64,000 bases of DNA from Fangia hongkongensis FSC776 = DSM 21703 (GTDB lineage Bacteria > Pseudomonadota > Gammaproteobacteria > Francisellales > Francisellaceae). The position numbers and the translations under genes are program-made. Where the stretch lies: assembly GCF_000379445.1 (NCBI RefSeq), contig NZ_KB902262.1:2072-66071 (forward strand), in the 5' to 3' direction. How positions within the stretch are numbered: position 1 is the stretch's first letter; each line of letters opens with the position of its first letter. Positions 37,881 through 46,369 of this stretch are shown piece after piece. The notes below the pieces were generated by a model, which was given only the letters and a program-made list of their open reading frames with translations, made no database searches and was not told the origin of the DNA.

Positions 37881-38456
37881 TCAAATAACTTTCTTAAATA
37901 ATGGATGGGTATAGATTTTATTCAGCCATGCATAAAGCCCTGGAAATTCAGTCCCTAAGACAAAAAAATCATCGACAACAACGCTTTCAAAGTCTCTTCT
38001 TTTCCAGTGTGCGCCAGCAAGTTTTGCTTCGGCTTCACAGACGGGGTTTCCTGTTACGTTATAGCCTTTCATTTTTCCTGTTGCAAATAAAATTTGGCTA
38101 CCACGGCAAATAGCGGTTGTCAGTTTTTTATTGTCAATAAAATCTGAAGTAACCGCTTGAATGGTTGGGTTGTTTCTAAGTGTTTCGCAAGCTCTGCCGC
38201 CCGGCAGCAACAACATATCATATTCATCTGGATCGACGCTGTTAAGCCCAACATCAATCTTAAAGCGATGCCCTGCCCATTCGGTTACGGCTTGATATTT
38301 TGGGTTAAGGTCATGAATGCAGGTTGTAATGTAATCACCATCGGCTTTTCCTGTGGTTGTTGTGTGGACAGTATGCCCCAGTGCCCTAAAAAAATGATAG
38401 GGTACCGCGAGTTCATAGTCTTCAGACCAATCACCACAAATGCATAGAATATTCAT
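37881..38456 (-). CDS. DJ-1/PfpI-family protein
   Basis: 191 aa, one DJ-1/PfpI domain. The nucleophile-elbow Cys is Cys117 in TTAICRGSQ, preceded by LLLPGG (about 82-87), as in the superfamily. Members act as glutamine-amidotransferase-like hydrolases, deglycases or chaperone-like stress proteins; the exact reaction cannot be told. A Glu/His partner was not identified with certainty. The gene stands alone, convergent to atpC. Confidence 0.88.
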   Translation of the reverse strand: MNILCICGDWSEDYELAVPYHFFRALGHTVHTTTTGKADGDYITTCIHDLNPKYQAVTEWAGHRFKIDVGLNSVDPDEYDMLLLPGGRACETLRNNPTIQAVTSDFIDNKKLTTAICRGSQILFATGKMKGYNVTGNPVCEAEAKLAGAHWKRRDFESVVVDDFFVLGTEFPGLYAWLNKIYTHPLFKKVI

Positions 38457-38578
38457 ATTTAGCTCTCCTTGAATAGTTGCACTTTAAATTGTAGATAGGA
38501 TCTGTAAATTTGCCATATGGGGGATGTGTTTTTATGCATGTATGCTGTGGGTTTGATGGATATATTTCATTTCTATAG

Positions 38579-39412
38579 TTATTGCAATTGTAATTGATTC
38601 AAAATACTATTTCTGATCACTGAGTGTAGAGTATGTATTTTTGCAATTAATTCTTCTTTGCTTTGGCACATTAACTTTTCTCTTAGGTTGAGAATAATGC
38701 CGTCTATGGTGCGATTTGATAAATGAGCATGCCATGCAATATCTTTGTTTTTATAGATTCCAGCATAGATTAGTTTAAGCACTTTAAGCTCTGAATGATT
38801 AAGCTTAAACTGGCTTGTAATGGATTGATCAAGCAAATAAATGATATTATTTGTAGTATCACAGAAGTTTATAGCATTGGTTATATTAAATGCATGGTAG
38901 TGCTCTAAGTTATTTATTAATGTTTGGTATATAGCATCTAACGCCGTATCTAAATAACATTTATAGGCTAAAAGAAATTCGGTAAATCCTCTATCTTTGA
39001 GTTCAAAATATAAAGAAATAATGCCACCATCAAGCTGATACCTATGATATCCCCAAGGGTGAAGCATGTTTGGTGTCCGCTTTGAAATGGCTTCAAAATA
39101 ATCAGTTTGTAAATAAGATTGGTAGTTTGGTATATAGGTGAAAATATCAGAAGAGAAAGAGCTCTGAGGAAGCTTTAACCTTGCTGTGTAGCTGAAGTTA
39201 GGCATGTTTTGCACAATGAGTGACTGTGCCCAAATTTCTTCCATTATGCCATTTTCAAGGATCAAGTAAATCACTTCTCCTGTAGGTGTGTTGATGTATA
39301 CAAAAAGAGAGCCAGTATAGCTAAGAGCAGCGAGTGGTTTTTGAAGTTGCCGCTTGAAGGAGGTGATAAGTTTATTGTTTGTGCTTTTTCTTATCTGGCT
39401 GATCTTATGCAT
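38579..39412 (-). CDS. LuxR-type HTH transcriptional regulator (paralogue 3)
   Basis: 277 aa. HTH near 207-262: LNHSELKVLKLIYAGIYKNKDIAWHAHLS, then RTIDGIILNLREKL. The N-terminal domain (about 1-200) contains YHRYQLDGGIISLYFELK (about 118-135), which corresponds to the DG-x-I-x-RL-x-F segment of paralogues 1 and 4. It is divergent from the large repeat lipoprotein gene, with dyad C between them, so it probably controls that gene or itself. Confidence 0.75.
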   Translation of the reverse strand: MHKISQIRKSTNNKLITSFKRQLQKPLAALSYTGSLFVYINTPTGEVIYLILENGIMEEIWAQSLIVQNMPNFSYTARLKLPQSSFSSDIFTYIPNYQSYLQTDYFEAISKRTPNMLHPWGYHRYQLDGGIISLYFELKDRGFTEFLLAYKCYLDTALDAIYQTLINNLEHYHAFNITNAINFCDTTNNIIYLLDQSITSQFKLNHSELKVLKLIYAGIYKNKDIAWHAHLSNRTIDGIILNLREKLMCQSKEELIAKIHTLHSVIRNSILNQLQLQ

Positions 39413-39509
39413 TTGCTGGACTTTATTTAGTCAAAAATACCAAGCAACAAATAATATAATATATTTTATCCAATTAATAGAGTAGTTCTACGCGTATATT
39501 CAGGCAGTG

Positions 39510-39528
39510 TATCGTATTAAATACAGTA
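39510..39528. promoter_or_regulatory. Imperfect dyad, LuxR-type operator candidate C
   Basis: TATCGTA-TTAAA-TACAGTA, similar to dyads A, B and D but with a 5-base spacer; inside it GTATT-A-AATAC is a perfect dyad. A TACGCGTA palindrome lies close by at 39489-39496. The site is between LuxR-type paralogue 3 and the divergent lipoprotein gene. Confidence 0.4.
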
Positions 39529-39653
39529 ATAGATCGCTAAAAAATCAGAATGATATTCAATAGAATTGTAAATGAACTCTAGCTAATCAGCTTAAGTCTA
39601 ATGGTTTACTGTCAAATATTAGGGAACATGATAAATAGGTATAAGGAGAGGGT

Positions 39654-42600
39654 ATGAGAAGATATGATTGGATAGTTAAAAGTTTACCAATAGCAATTTG
39701 TGGGGCGTTGTTGTCGGCATGTGGCGGAGGAGGTGGATCAGGAGGATCTGACACTCCGTCTGCTGCGCAATATAACGTGGAATATCAAGCACCTGAAAGT
39801 GCTTTTGTGGGGGCTGGAGCACAACTGGATTTAATGGTATCTGACTCTAAAGAACAGATGCTTGCTATTAAATCGGCGCCGACAGGGAAATATGCCGTTG
39901 AGGTTACAGATAACCCTGCATTTATTGTAAGTAATGAATGCAAGGAAGTAACTTTGGGGCAGCCATGTAAAATAATGCTGTCGCTATCTGAGCAGGCAGA
40001 AAAGAAAAATATTTTTAAATTTATGGTTGTGTTACCAAATGGACAGAAAAAAAGCTACAGTCATGTTTTTCTAAAGAAGTCTGTTTTAACCAATGTTTCA
40101 CAAGAGTCGGTGTTGCCAACAAAAAAGAGCAATGTGATTACGATAGTAAACAACTCTAGACAGTCAATGTATATTAATACACCCCAAGTTTTAGATGAAA
40201 ATAATAAAGTACTATCTAATGTGAAGATAACACAAAACTCATGTCATGAGAAAATTCCTCCGTCATCCGAATGTCAATTTCATATTCAATCGGATGGCGT
40301 TGTTAAAGGGCAGTTGAAGCTTTTTTCTGCTTTGCCAATTATTAAGAGTTTATCGTTTTCAAATGTTGTAGTGAAATCAAATAATCTTGAGGGTGTCCCA
40401 GCTAATGCAGTTAGAGGAATGAGCTACCCATTTAGCTATTCTTTTACCAATACAAGTAGCCAGTTGCCTGCTACGAATGTAAGTTTTAGCAATAATTTCC
40501 CTAAAGGTGCTTATAGTTTTGATGAAAAAGAAAGTACGTGCTCCGGAATTAAAACCCTAGCGCCAAATGGAAGCTGTATTTGGAAAGGCGTATTTAACTC
40601 TGCCGCTGATGGTGATCAGCCGTTGTCTATCTTATTGAATTATGCAGAAGGCTCAAGTGTAGGATTAAATGTAAACTCCCATGTTGCAAGCGTATCCATA
40701 AGAGGAGAAAAGTTAGAGGATATTCCAGTTAATGTGCAAAAAAATAAGCATTATCCATTTGTTTATATGTTTACAAATACAAATGATGCTCTGACAGCAA
40801 CAAACGTTAGTTTTACCCATGTTTTTCCAGAGAGTGAGTATACAATAGATCATATCAACAGCACATGTGAGGGTATCAAGACATTGGCGCCAAAGGCCTC
40901 TTGTGCATGGCAAGGTGTTTTTGAACCAAATGTTACTGGGTCTAAAGATCTGGTTGCAACACTTAGCTATCAAGGTGGTCAGGATGTGATATTGCATAGT
41001 CACTCAAATACCACGGAAGTTGAAGTTGCGGGACAAAAATTGAGGGATATACCTGAAAATGTTGCACAAGGAAGAGAGTATCCTTTTAATTATATTTTTA
41101 CAAACCTGAGTCATCATTTTACAGCTAAGGGTGTTAGTTTTTCCAATGTGTTTCCAGCGGATTACCATATAGATGATGCTAATAGCAGCTGTAAAGGTAT
41201 CACAGAGTTGGCGCCAGGGGCATCTTGCTCATGGCAGGGCAAGTTCAAACCAACTAAGACAGGTAATCAGGTGATAAGTTCGATGTTACATTATGAAGAA
41301 GGTGAAGATATCTTGTTAAGTAGTGCCTCTCAAGTTACGGGGGTTGTCGTAACGGCACAAAAGGCACAAGAGATACCAGAGAATGTTATTAAAGATAAAA
41401 GTTATCCGTTTCATTATATCTTCCAGAATACAAGTAAAACAACTAGTGCAACGAATGTGAGCTTTACACAAGATTTTCCAGGAGGTGAGTATGTGTTTGA
41501 TGAGGCTGCAAGTACATGTATGAATATAAATGCGCTATCTGCGAATGCAACCTGTTCGTGGGTGGGTGTATTTACGCCTAAAACAAATGGAATAAAATCG
41601 CACAGCATGATATTGCACTACACAGAAGGAAAGGATGTTGAGTTAAATGCTTCTTCTGTTGTATCAGAGGTTGGGATAGGAGCCGATGAAATACTAGGAG
41701 TCCCTGTTAACACTAGTACGGGTAGTTCCTATCCTTTCAATTATGTGTTTACTAACTTAAGCAGTATACATAAAGCAACAGGTATCAGTTTTACCAATGT
41801 TTTTCCAGATGGCTTTACAGTGGATGCTGAAAAAAGTACTTGTTTAGGTATTAGTGAGCTCGCCCCTAATGCTTTATGCTCATGGCAAGGCACATTTGCA
41901 CCTAATGTTGATGAGGATGCAGCTTGGAGTATAACTTTGCATTATCATCAAGGCGCTGATGTGCCTTTAAATAAGAGCACTACCTCATCTACTGTAGTGG
42001 TAGAGGGGAGTAAAACGAATGATTTACCAGCGAATATGGCTAAGGGTGTTACCTATCCATTTACTTATACCTTTATGAATTTAAATGAGTTTTATCCAGC
42101 AACGAATGTAAGCTTTACAAATCAGTTTCCAGATGGCGTAACTATTGATAAAGATAAGAGTACTTGTGATGGAATAACCGAGCTGAAAGCAAATCAGAGC
42201 TGCTCTTGGGTGGGTACTGTTACACCGGCACTTGAGACGTCTTCTTATGTTGTTAGCAGCACACTACATTATCAACAAGGGGATGATGTGTTAGTGCAAT
42301 CAAACTCTCAAGTTAGCTCAGTTGCTATTAGCGTGACTAGTGCATACTCATCGAATATATATCAGGGCTATCCTTATTTCAATGCAGCAACTGGTCAGCA
42401 AGCAGAGGTAACCTCTAAATTTACAAACACAAGTAAGATACTTCCAGCGACTGGGATTTCATTGAGCTGGGATAATGCGCTTTATACACCAACAGGAACA
42501 TGCTTGAGCCTTGCAAAAGACGAGCTTTTGCCAGGCGAATCCTGTGAGATAACTATATCATTTAATTCAGGAAATATGCCAAGCGTTAAAGGCGTATGGA

Positions 42601-43145
42601 TAAAACTGTTATATAATGAAGGAAACTCCATTCTTGCTGGTTTACCTCTAGCAGTCAATTTGCCAACTGGACCAATTGCTGAGCATTTAACTCATCACTA
42701 TAGCGGCTGGGCATGGCCTCGTAAGCCTCAACGTTTTACTAGGCTGCAGATTGCTAAAGGTGAGAAATGTCAGGGTGCTTTATATGATGCTTTAACTAAT
42801 CTTGCATGGGCGAGAACCCCGAGTGTACCATATGACACATGGGGTGAGGCGAATCTTTTCGCTCAAGAATCTAACCTATGTGGTTACAATAATTGGCGCC
42901 TTCCAACAGTTAATGAATTGCTCTCGATTATACCATTTCAGGGTAATAAGAGCGTCAGAGACATTCTAGCGCAATATGGTTTTTACTTTTCTCAACAGGA
43001 AAGGTTATATACAGAGGAAACAAATGGCTATGATACTCACTATGTGGTTTTGTTACTCGATTCATACGCTGGTGATAGTACATACTTTCTGACTGATAAT
43101 CCCCTAATGCTTGCCAAGGCACTTCTTGTTCGGGATGTCGGTTAA
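39654..43145 (+). CDS. Large repeat lipoprotein with DUF1566-like C-terminus
   Basis: 1163 aa. The signal peptide ends in the lipobox LLSAC (Cys 23), followed by a flexible Gly/Ser stretch, so the protein is lipid-anchored, probably at the outer membrane. Six tandem repeats of 108-109 residues start at about 248, 357, 466, 574, 683 and 791; each opens with (I/V/L)P.N...G..YPF.Y.FTN and carries two Cys in ST-C and C-(S/I)W. A more diverged seventh unit follows to about 1010. The last 130 residues match the DUF1566/Lcl-type domain (NLAWAR, CGYNNWRLPTVNELLSII). The repeats look like Ig-like beta domains with a disulphide each. A surface adhesin or matrix-binding role is inference. Confidence 0.8.
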   Translation: MRRYDWIVKSLPIAICGALLSACGGGGGSGGSDTPSAAQYNVEYQAPESAFVGAGAQLDLMVSDSKEQMLAIKSAPTGKYAVEVTDNPAFIVSNECKEVTLGQPCKIMLSLSEQAEKKNIFKFMVVLPNGQKKSYSHVFLKKSVLTNVSQESVLPTKKSNVITIVNNSRQSMYINTPQVLDENNKVLSNVKITQNSCHEKIPPSSECQFHIQSDGVVKGQLKLFSALPIIKSLSFSNVVVKSNNLEGVPANAVRGMSYPFSYSFTNTSSQLPATNVSFSNNFPKGAYSFDEKESTCSGIKTLAPNGSCIWKGVFNSAADGDQPLSILLNYAEGSSVGLNVNSHVASVSIRGEKLEDIPVNVQKNKHYPFVYMFTNTNDALTATNVSFTHVFPESEYTIDHINSTCEGIKTLAPKASCAWQGVFEPNVTGSKDLVATLSYQGGQDVILHSHSNTTEVEVAGQKLRDIPENVAQGREYPFNYIFTNLSHHFTAKGVSFSNVFPADYHIDDANSSCKGITELAPGASCSWQGKFKPTKTGNQVISSMLHYEEGEDILLSSASQVTGVVVTAQKAQEIPENVIKDKSYPFHYIFQNTSKTTSATNVSFTQDFPGGEYVFDEAASTCMNINALSANATCSWVGVFTPKTNGIKSHSMILHYTEGKDVELNASSVVSEVGIGADEILGVPVNTSTGSSYPFNYVFTNLSSIHKATGISFTNVFPDGFTVDAEKSTCLGISELAPNALCSWQGTFAPNVDEDAAWSITLHYHQGADVPLNKSTTSSTVVVEGSKTNDLPANMAKGVTYPFTYTFMNLNEFYPATNVSFTNQFPDGVTIDKDKSTCDGITELKANQSCSWVGTVTPALETSSYVVSSTLHYQQGDDVLVQSNSQVSSVAISVTSAYSSNIYQGYPYFNAATGQQAEVTSKFTNTSKILPATGISLSWDNALYTPTGTCLSLAKDELLPGESCEITISFNSGNMPSVKGVWIKLLYNEGNSILAGLPLAVNLPTGPIAEHLTHHYSGWAWPRKPQRFTRLQIAKGEKCQGALYDALTNLAWARTPSVPYDTWGEANLFAQESNLCGYNNWRLPTVNELLSIIPFQGNKSVRDILAQYGFYFSQQERLYTEETNGYDTHYVVLLLDSYAGDSTYFLTDNPLMLAKALLVRDVG
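40395..42350 (+). repeat. Six coding tandem repeats of about 327 bp
   Basis: Units begin near 40395, 40722, 41049, 41373, 41700 and 42024 (324-327 bp). Protein identity is moderate and DNA identity low, so the expansion is old rather than recent. Confidence 0.8.
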
Positions 43146-43281
43146 GTTCGCTGCAATCTTAACTGCTAGATGATTAAAAAATATATTAAAGGTATATTTT
43201 GATATTCATTTTGTTAGCAGTCTTCGGATGAGCATTTGCTGATTAAGTAACAGCTGTAATATCAATAAAATAAAAAAAGAG

Positions 43282-43887
43282 ATGATTGATATGAGAATGA
43301 AAATGAAAATACATTTGATGAGCAAACTATTAATATTGTTTTGTGCTTTGCTAATAATTTATAGTAGAGGTTATGCACAGGAACACGCTTTTGCAGTGGT
43401 CCAAGCTTCAGGGCCGACAATTCAGGGATCGCCTAGTAGTTGGCCTGATCCACGGCTGGTTCCTTATATTGACCCTAATGGCAATGCCTGTCCTAAGCTG
43501 AAGTACGATAAGTTAACAGGGCTGGTATGGTATCCTTATGCTTTAGGTGATGGGGATTTTATATATCAAGATGCGGTTAATGAAGTGAATGGCCTAGCAA
43601 AAATATGTGGATGGAAGCTGCGTTTACCCACAGCATATGAGGCTGTTGGGCTTATAAATTATGAGGCTCAATTTCCTCTTCGCTATTTAGAAACAATGTT
43701 TGGCTTTCCTAGTGAATCGCTAAGTAACGGTACTTATATTTGGCTCTCTTCACACTTAGGCCCTAATACAACCTATTTACGTATGCTGCTATATAGTGGT
43801 TCGATCTATGTTGATGTCCATAAGGTCTATAGCAGAGCTGAGCTTCTGCTTGTTGCAGGCCCAACCAAAAATGGTTCGGCCACATAG
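43282..43887 (+). CDS. Secreted DUF1566-like protein
   Basis: Up to 201 aa; ATG 43291 or 43297 may be the real start because AGAG lies better for them than for 43282. A signal peptide (about 14-32, ending GYA) leads to a single DUF1566-like domain with DKLTGLVWYP, CGWKLRLPTAYEA and a two-Cys pattern. It resembles the C-terminal domain of the 1163-aa lipoprotein upstream, so the pair may share a role at the cell surface. The gap between them is 136 bp. Domain function is not established. Confidence 0.7.
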   Translation: MIDMRMKMKIHLMSKLLILFCALLIIYSRGYAQEHAFAVVQASGPTIQGSPSSWPDPRLVPYIDPNGNACPKLKYDKLTGLVWYPYALGDGDFIYQDAVNEVNGLAKICGWKLRLPTAYEAVGLINYEAQFPLRYLETMFGFPSESLSNGTYIWLSSHLGPNTTYLRMLLYSGSIYVDVHKVYSRAELLLVAGPTKNGSAT

Positions 43888-43951
43888 GGTATTATCAATT
43901 TTGAGTCAACATAATCTTTGAAATAAGTGGGGGCATTTATTTCTTAGCATG

Positions 43952-43970
43952 ATGATACGGTTTGTATCAT
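43952..43970. promoter_or_regulatory. Perfect inverted repeat upstream of membrane protein gene
   Basis: ATGATAC-GGTTT-GTATCAT, 7-bp arms, 64 bases before the ATG of the next gene. No T-run follows, so an operator is more likely than a terminator. It differs in sequence from dyads A-D. Confidence 0.5.
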
Positions 43971-44033
43971 TAAATTCCGTACCGATTGCAAAATTACAGA
44001 GATTATATACGATATATTGGAGTGACTATTATA

Positions 44034-44522
44034 ATGGATTTGGAATCGATTAGCAGAGTTAGAGCTAAGCATATTTTTAAACATATTAGCTATGAGTTTG
44101 AATATGGTCAGCTAGTTGTGAAAAAAGAAATTGATATGCAGTTGTGTTGGCTGGCAATATTTTCATTTATATTTGCTCTTTTGCTACTTTGTTGTGCACT
44201 TATATTTAATAAGGTAGTACTTACTTTCCCTACAATCTATTTTTTGTTTTCAATCATATTTTATTTTATATCTAACATAAAACGAAGATATACTTCGTGC
44301 GCTGGTGATATTAAAAGGCTTATTTCAAAAGCAGTAGAAGTGCAAAGCGATGCATTATTTCTCATTACGCATGCAACTATTTTGTCAAATGCATTAGGTC
44401 AAATAAATAGGAATAACAATAAAAAGCGTAGGCTTTTGAGCTGTAGTGTTATTTGTTTTTTAATTGGGATGTTTATGAGCTTTGCAATCATTATTTTAAT
44501 TGATGAAAAAGTACTACTCTAA
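44034..44522 (+). CDS. Hypothetical small membrane protein
   Basis: 162 aa from ATG 44034, which has GGAGTG nine bases before it. Three membrane spans: about 36-58, 62-83 and 134-157; between the second and third is a charged loop with IKRLISKAVEVQSD. No family was recognised. It stands alone between the DUF1566-like gene and csrA. Confidence 0.55.
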   Translation: MDLESISRVRAKHIFKHISYEFEYGQLVVKKEIDMQLCWLAIFSFIFALLLLCCALIFNKVVLTFPTIYFLFSIIFYFISNIKRRYTSCAGDIKRLISKAVEVQSDALFLITHATILSNALGQINRNNNKKRRLLSCSVICFLIGMFMSFAIIILIDEKVLL

Positions 44523-44792
44523 ATAGATGCAACAGGAATAAAAGCATAACATGGCTGCATATCGTATAAAAATGCGTTAAAATTGTCCGGCATTTGCTAA
44601 AATGTACTGGTAAAAAAATTTATTTTGTTTAAAATTTACCAGTTTTTGGTGCATATAGATCAAATAACACTATACTCACCAAGGTAACCATGCATTTATG
44701 CGATTGGGGCCGCATACATTGCTGACTTACTCTATTTTTAACTTAAAGTAATCAGCTTTGGAAGATGAAAAACAATAAATAAGGAGCAAATA

Positions 44793-44978
44793 ATGTTAAT
44801 CTTAACCAGAAAAACCGGGGAAACTGTAATGATTGGGGATGAAGTTACAGTCACTGTTCTTGGTGTAAAAGGAAACCAAGTTCGTTTAGGTGTCAATGCA
44901 CCTAGAGACGTTTCTGTACACAGGGAAGAAATTTATGTTCGCATAAAAGGTGAGCACTCAACAGACGAGGCTGAATAA
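44793..44978 (+). CDS. csrA: CsrA post-transcriptional regulator
   Basis: 61 aa, opens [16 protein letters not shown] and continues [27 protein letters not shown], the full CsrA/RsmA core with the RNA-binding Arg44 region. It binds GGA-containing hairpins in mRNAs. In Legionella CsrA governs the switch to transmissive, Dot/Icm-dependent virulence, so a similar role is possible here. AAGGAG precedes the ATG. tRNA-Ser follows as in many gammaproteobacteria. The 270 bp upstream hold no promoter I can name. Confidence 0.97.
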   Translation: MLILTRKTGETVMIGDEVTVTVLGVKGNQVRLGVNAPRDVSVHREEIYVRIKGEHSTDEAE

Positions 44979-45014
44979 AGCCTATTAAAAGCACCAAAAA
45001 TACCGATTAAGCGC

Positions 45015-45043
45015 TTGACATCCAACGGTTGAATCGTTAAATT
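45015..45043 (+). promoter_or_regulatory. Promoter of tRNA-Ser
   Basis: TTGACA at 45015-45020 (perfect -35), 17-base spacer, TAAATT at 45038-45043 as -10, 13 bases before the tRNA. Confidence 0.65.
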
Positions 45044-45056
45044 GTTGCAGTACTTC

Positions 45057-45149
45057 GGAGAGATGGCCGAGAGGCTGAAGGCGCTCCCCTGCTAAGGGAG
45101 TATGGGGCTAATAACTCCATCGGGGGTTCGAATCCCCCTCTCTCCGCCA
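45057..45149 (+). tRNA. tRNA-Ser (GCU)
   Basis: A 93-base class II tRNA. GGAGAGA at the 5' end pairs with TCTCTCC, followed by discriminator G and an encoded CCA (45147-45149). The anticodon loop CTCCCCTGCTAAGGGAG gives anticodon GCU (codons AGU/AGC); a long variable arm follows, and GGTTCGAATCC is the T loop. The csrA-tRNA-Ser order is widely conserved in gammaproteobacteria. Confidence 0.97.
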
Positions 45150-45166
45150 TGTGCCTCTAAGCTACT

Positions 45167-46282
45167 CTATTTTATTTCCAAACGAATGATTTCTAATTGT
45201 TGTTTGTGTATTATTTTACTGATGTTTTTTCCTTTGATATCTTTAGAAAGAAGCTGCGGATAAGTATTATTTTTCAATTTATCTATTAAGCTTTGAAGCA
45301 TTTGTAAGCTTTCTCTATGAGATGGCGTTAAATCATCTAAACAATAACAAACATCTAAAAGCCTCAAAAAGCGAGCGGTATTTCTAAATGCATCGGTTTT
45401 TTTGAGCATCTCTAATAGTGCTTCAGCAGAATATTCATAAGCGGATAAAAGGGTTGTGTGATAGTGATAAAACTCTCTCATCAGCCGCATGATTTTTTTA
45501 GTGGGCTTTAATAGTTCAATCAGGCGCTCAATGGCATCAATACTTGTACTTTGATGTATGGTAAGCGCTAAAAAGAGATCATACTCTAATTGTTTTGTTT
45601 GTAGAAGCTTTTGTATATGAGTGCTTTTGTTATTTAAATATGCTCGTATTTGATTAAATGGTGCCAACTTTCCATTTAATGCATCAACCTGATATAGAAC
45701 ATTAAAAAATGAGGCGATGTTTCCTGTATTAAATGCTTTTATGAGCTCCATTGAGATGCGCTCAGAAGATAGATGCTGAAGCTCTCCTTTTGCTGCAATT
45801 TCTCGCATCAGATCAAGCGTTTCATTGGCAATAGTGAAGTTAAATGGACTTAATTTTGCTGCAAACCTTGCCACGCGAAGCACTCGAAGTGGGTCTTCTT
45901 GAAATTTCTCGCTGACATGTCTCAAATATCTGTTATTTAAATCATCAATGCCATTAAAAGGATCGATATACTTTCCATTTTCATCTTGAGCAATGGCATT
46001 AATCGTAAGATCTCGCCTCTTTAAATCTTCAGTGAGTGTAATCGCTGAGGTGTCAAAGTGAAAGCCTTGATAGCCTGCGGCAACTTTTTTTTCAACTCTG
46101 GCAAGCGCATACTCTTCATGTGTTTTAGGATGCAGAAAAACAGGAAAGCTTTTCCCAACAGATCTAAAGCCAAGTGCTAACATTTCCTCTTTAGAGCTTC
46201 CTGTTACCACCCAGTCTCTATCGGTAACTGGGAGTCCTAAAAGCGCATCTCGAATGGCGCCACCAACTAAATATATTTGCAT
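45167..46282 (-). CDS. cca: CCA-adding tRNA nucleotidyltransferase
   Basis: 371 aa, class II nucleotidyltransferase. The N-terminus has the G-rich loop LVGGAIRDALLG and the catalytic D-x-D in VTDRDWVV, then RRDLTINAIA and EDPLRVLRVARFAAK. It adds or repairs the 3' CCA of tRNAs. It is shorter than the E. coli enzyme (412 aa) and I see no HD phosphohydrolase domain. The stop lies 17 bp from the convergent tRNA-Ser. Confidence 0.94.
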   Translation of the reverse strand: MQIYLVGGAIRDALLGLPVTDRDWVVTGSSKEEMLALGFRSVGKSFPVFLHPKTHEEYALARVEKKVAAGYQGFHFDTSAITLTEDLKRRDLTINAIAQDENGKYIDPFNGIDDLNNRYLRHVSEKFQEDPLRVLRVARFAAKLSPFNFTIANETLDLMREIAAKGELQHLSSERISMELIKAFNTGNIASFFNVLYQVDALNGKLAPFNQIRAYLNNKSTHIQKLLQTKQLEYDLFLALTIHQSTSIDAIERLIELLKPTKKIMRLMREFYHYHTTLLSAYEYSAEALLEMLKKTDAFRNTARFLRLLDVCYCLDDLTPSHRESLQMLQSLIDKLKNNTYPQLLSKDIKGKNISKIIHKQQLEIIRLEIK

Positions 46283-46369
46283 GTAAATAAGAAGAACATA
46301 ACGTATTACTTTATGTTAACAGTAAATTTGGTTAAACTCTGTCTAATTTATCAAAAAGCAATTATTTTT

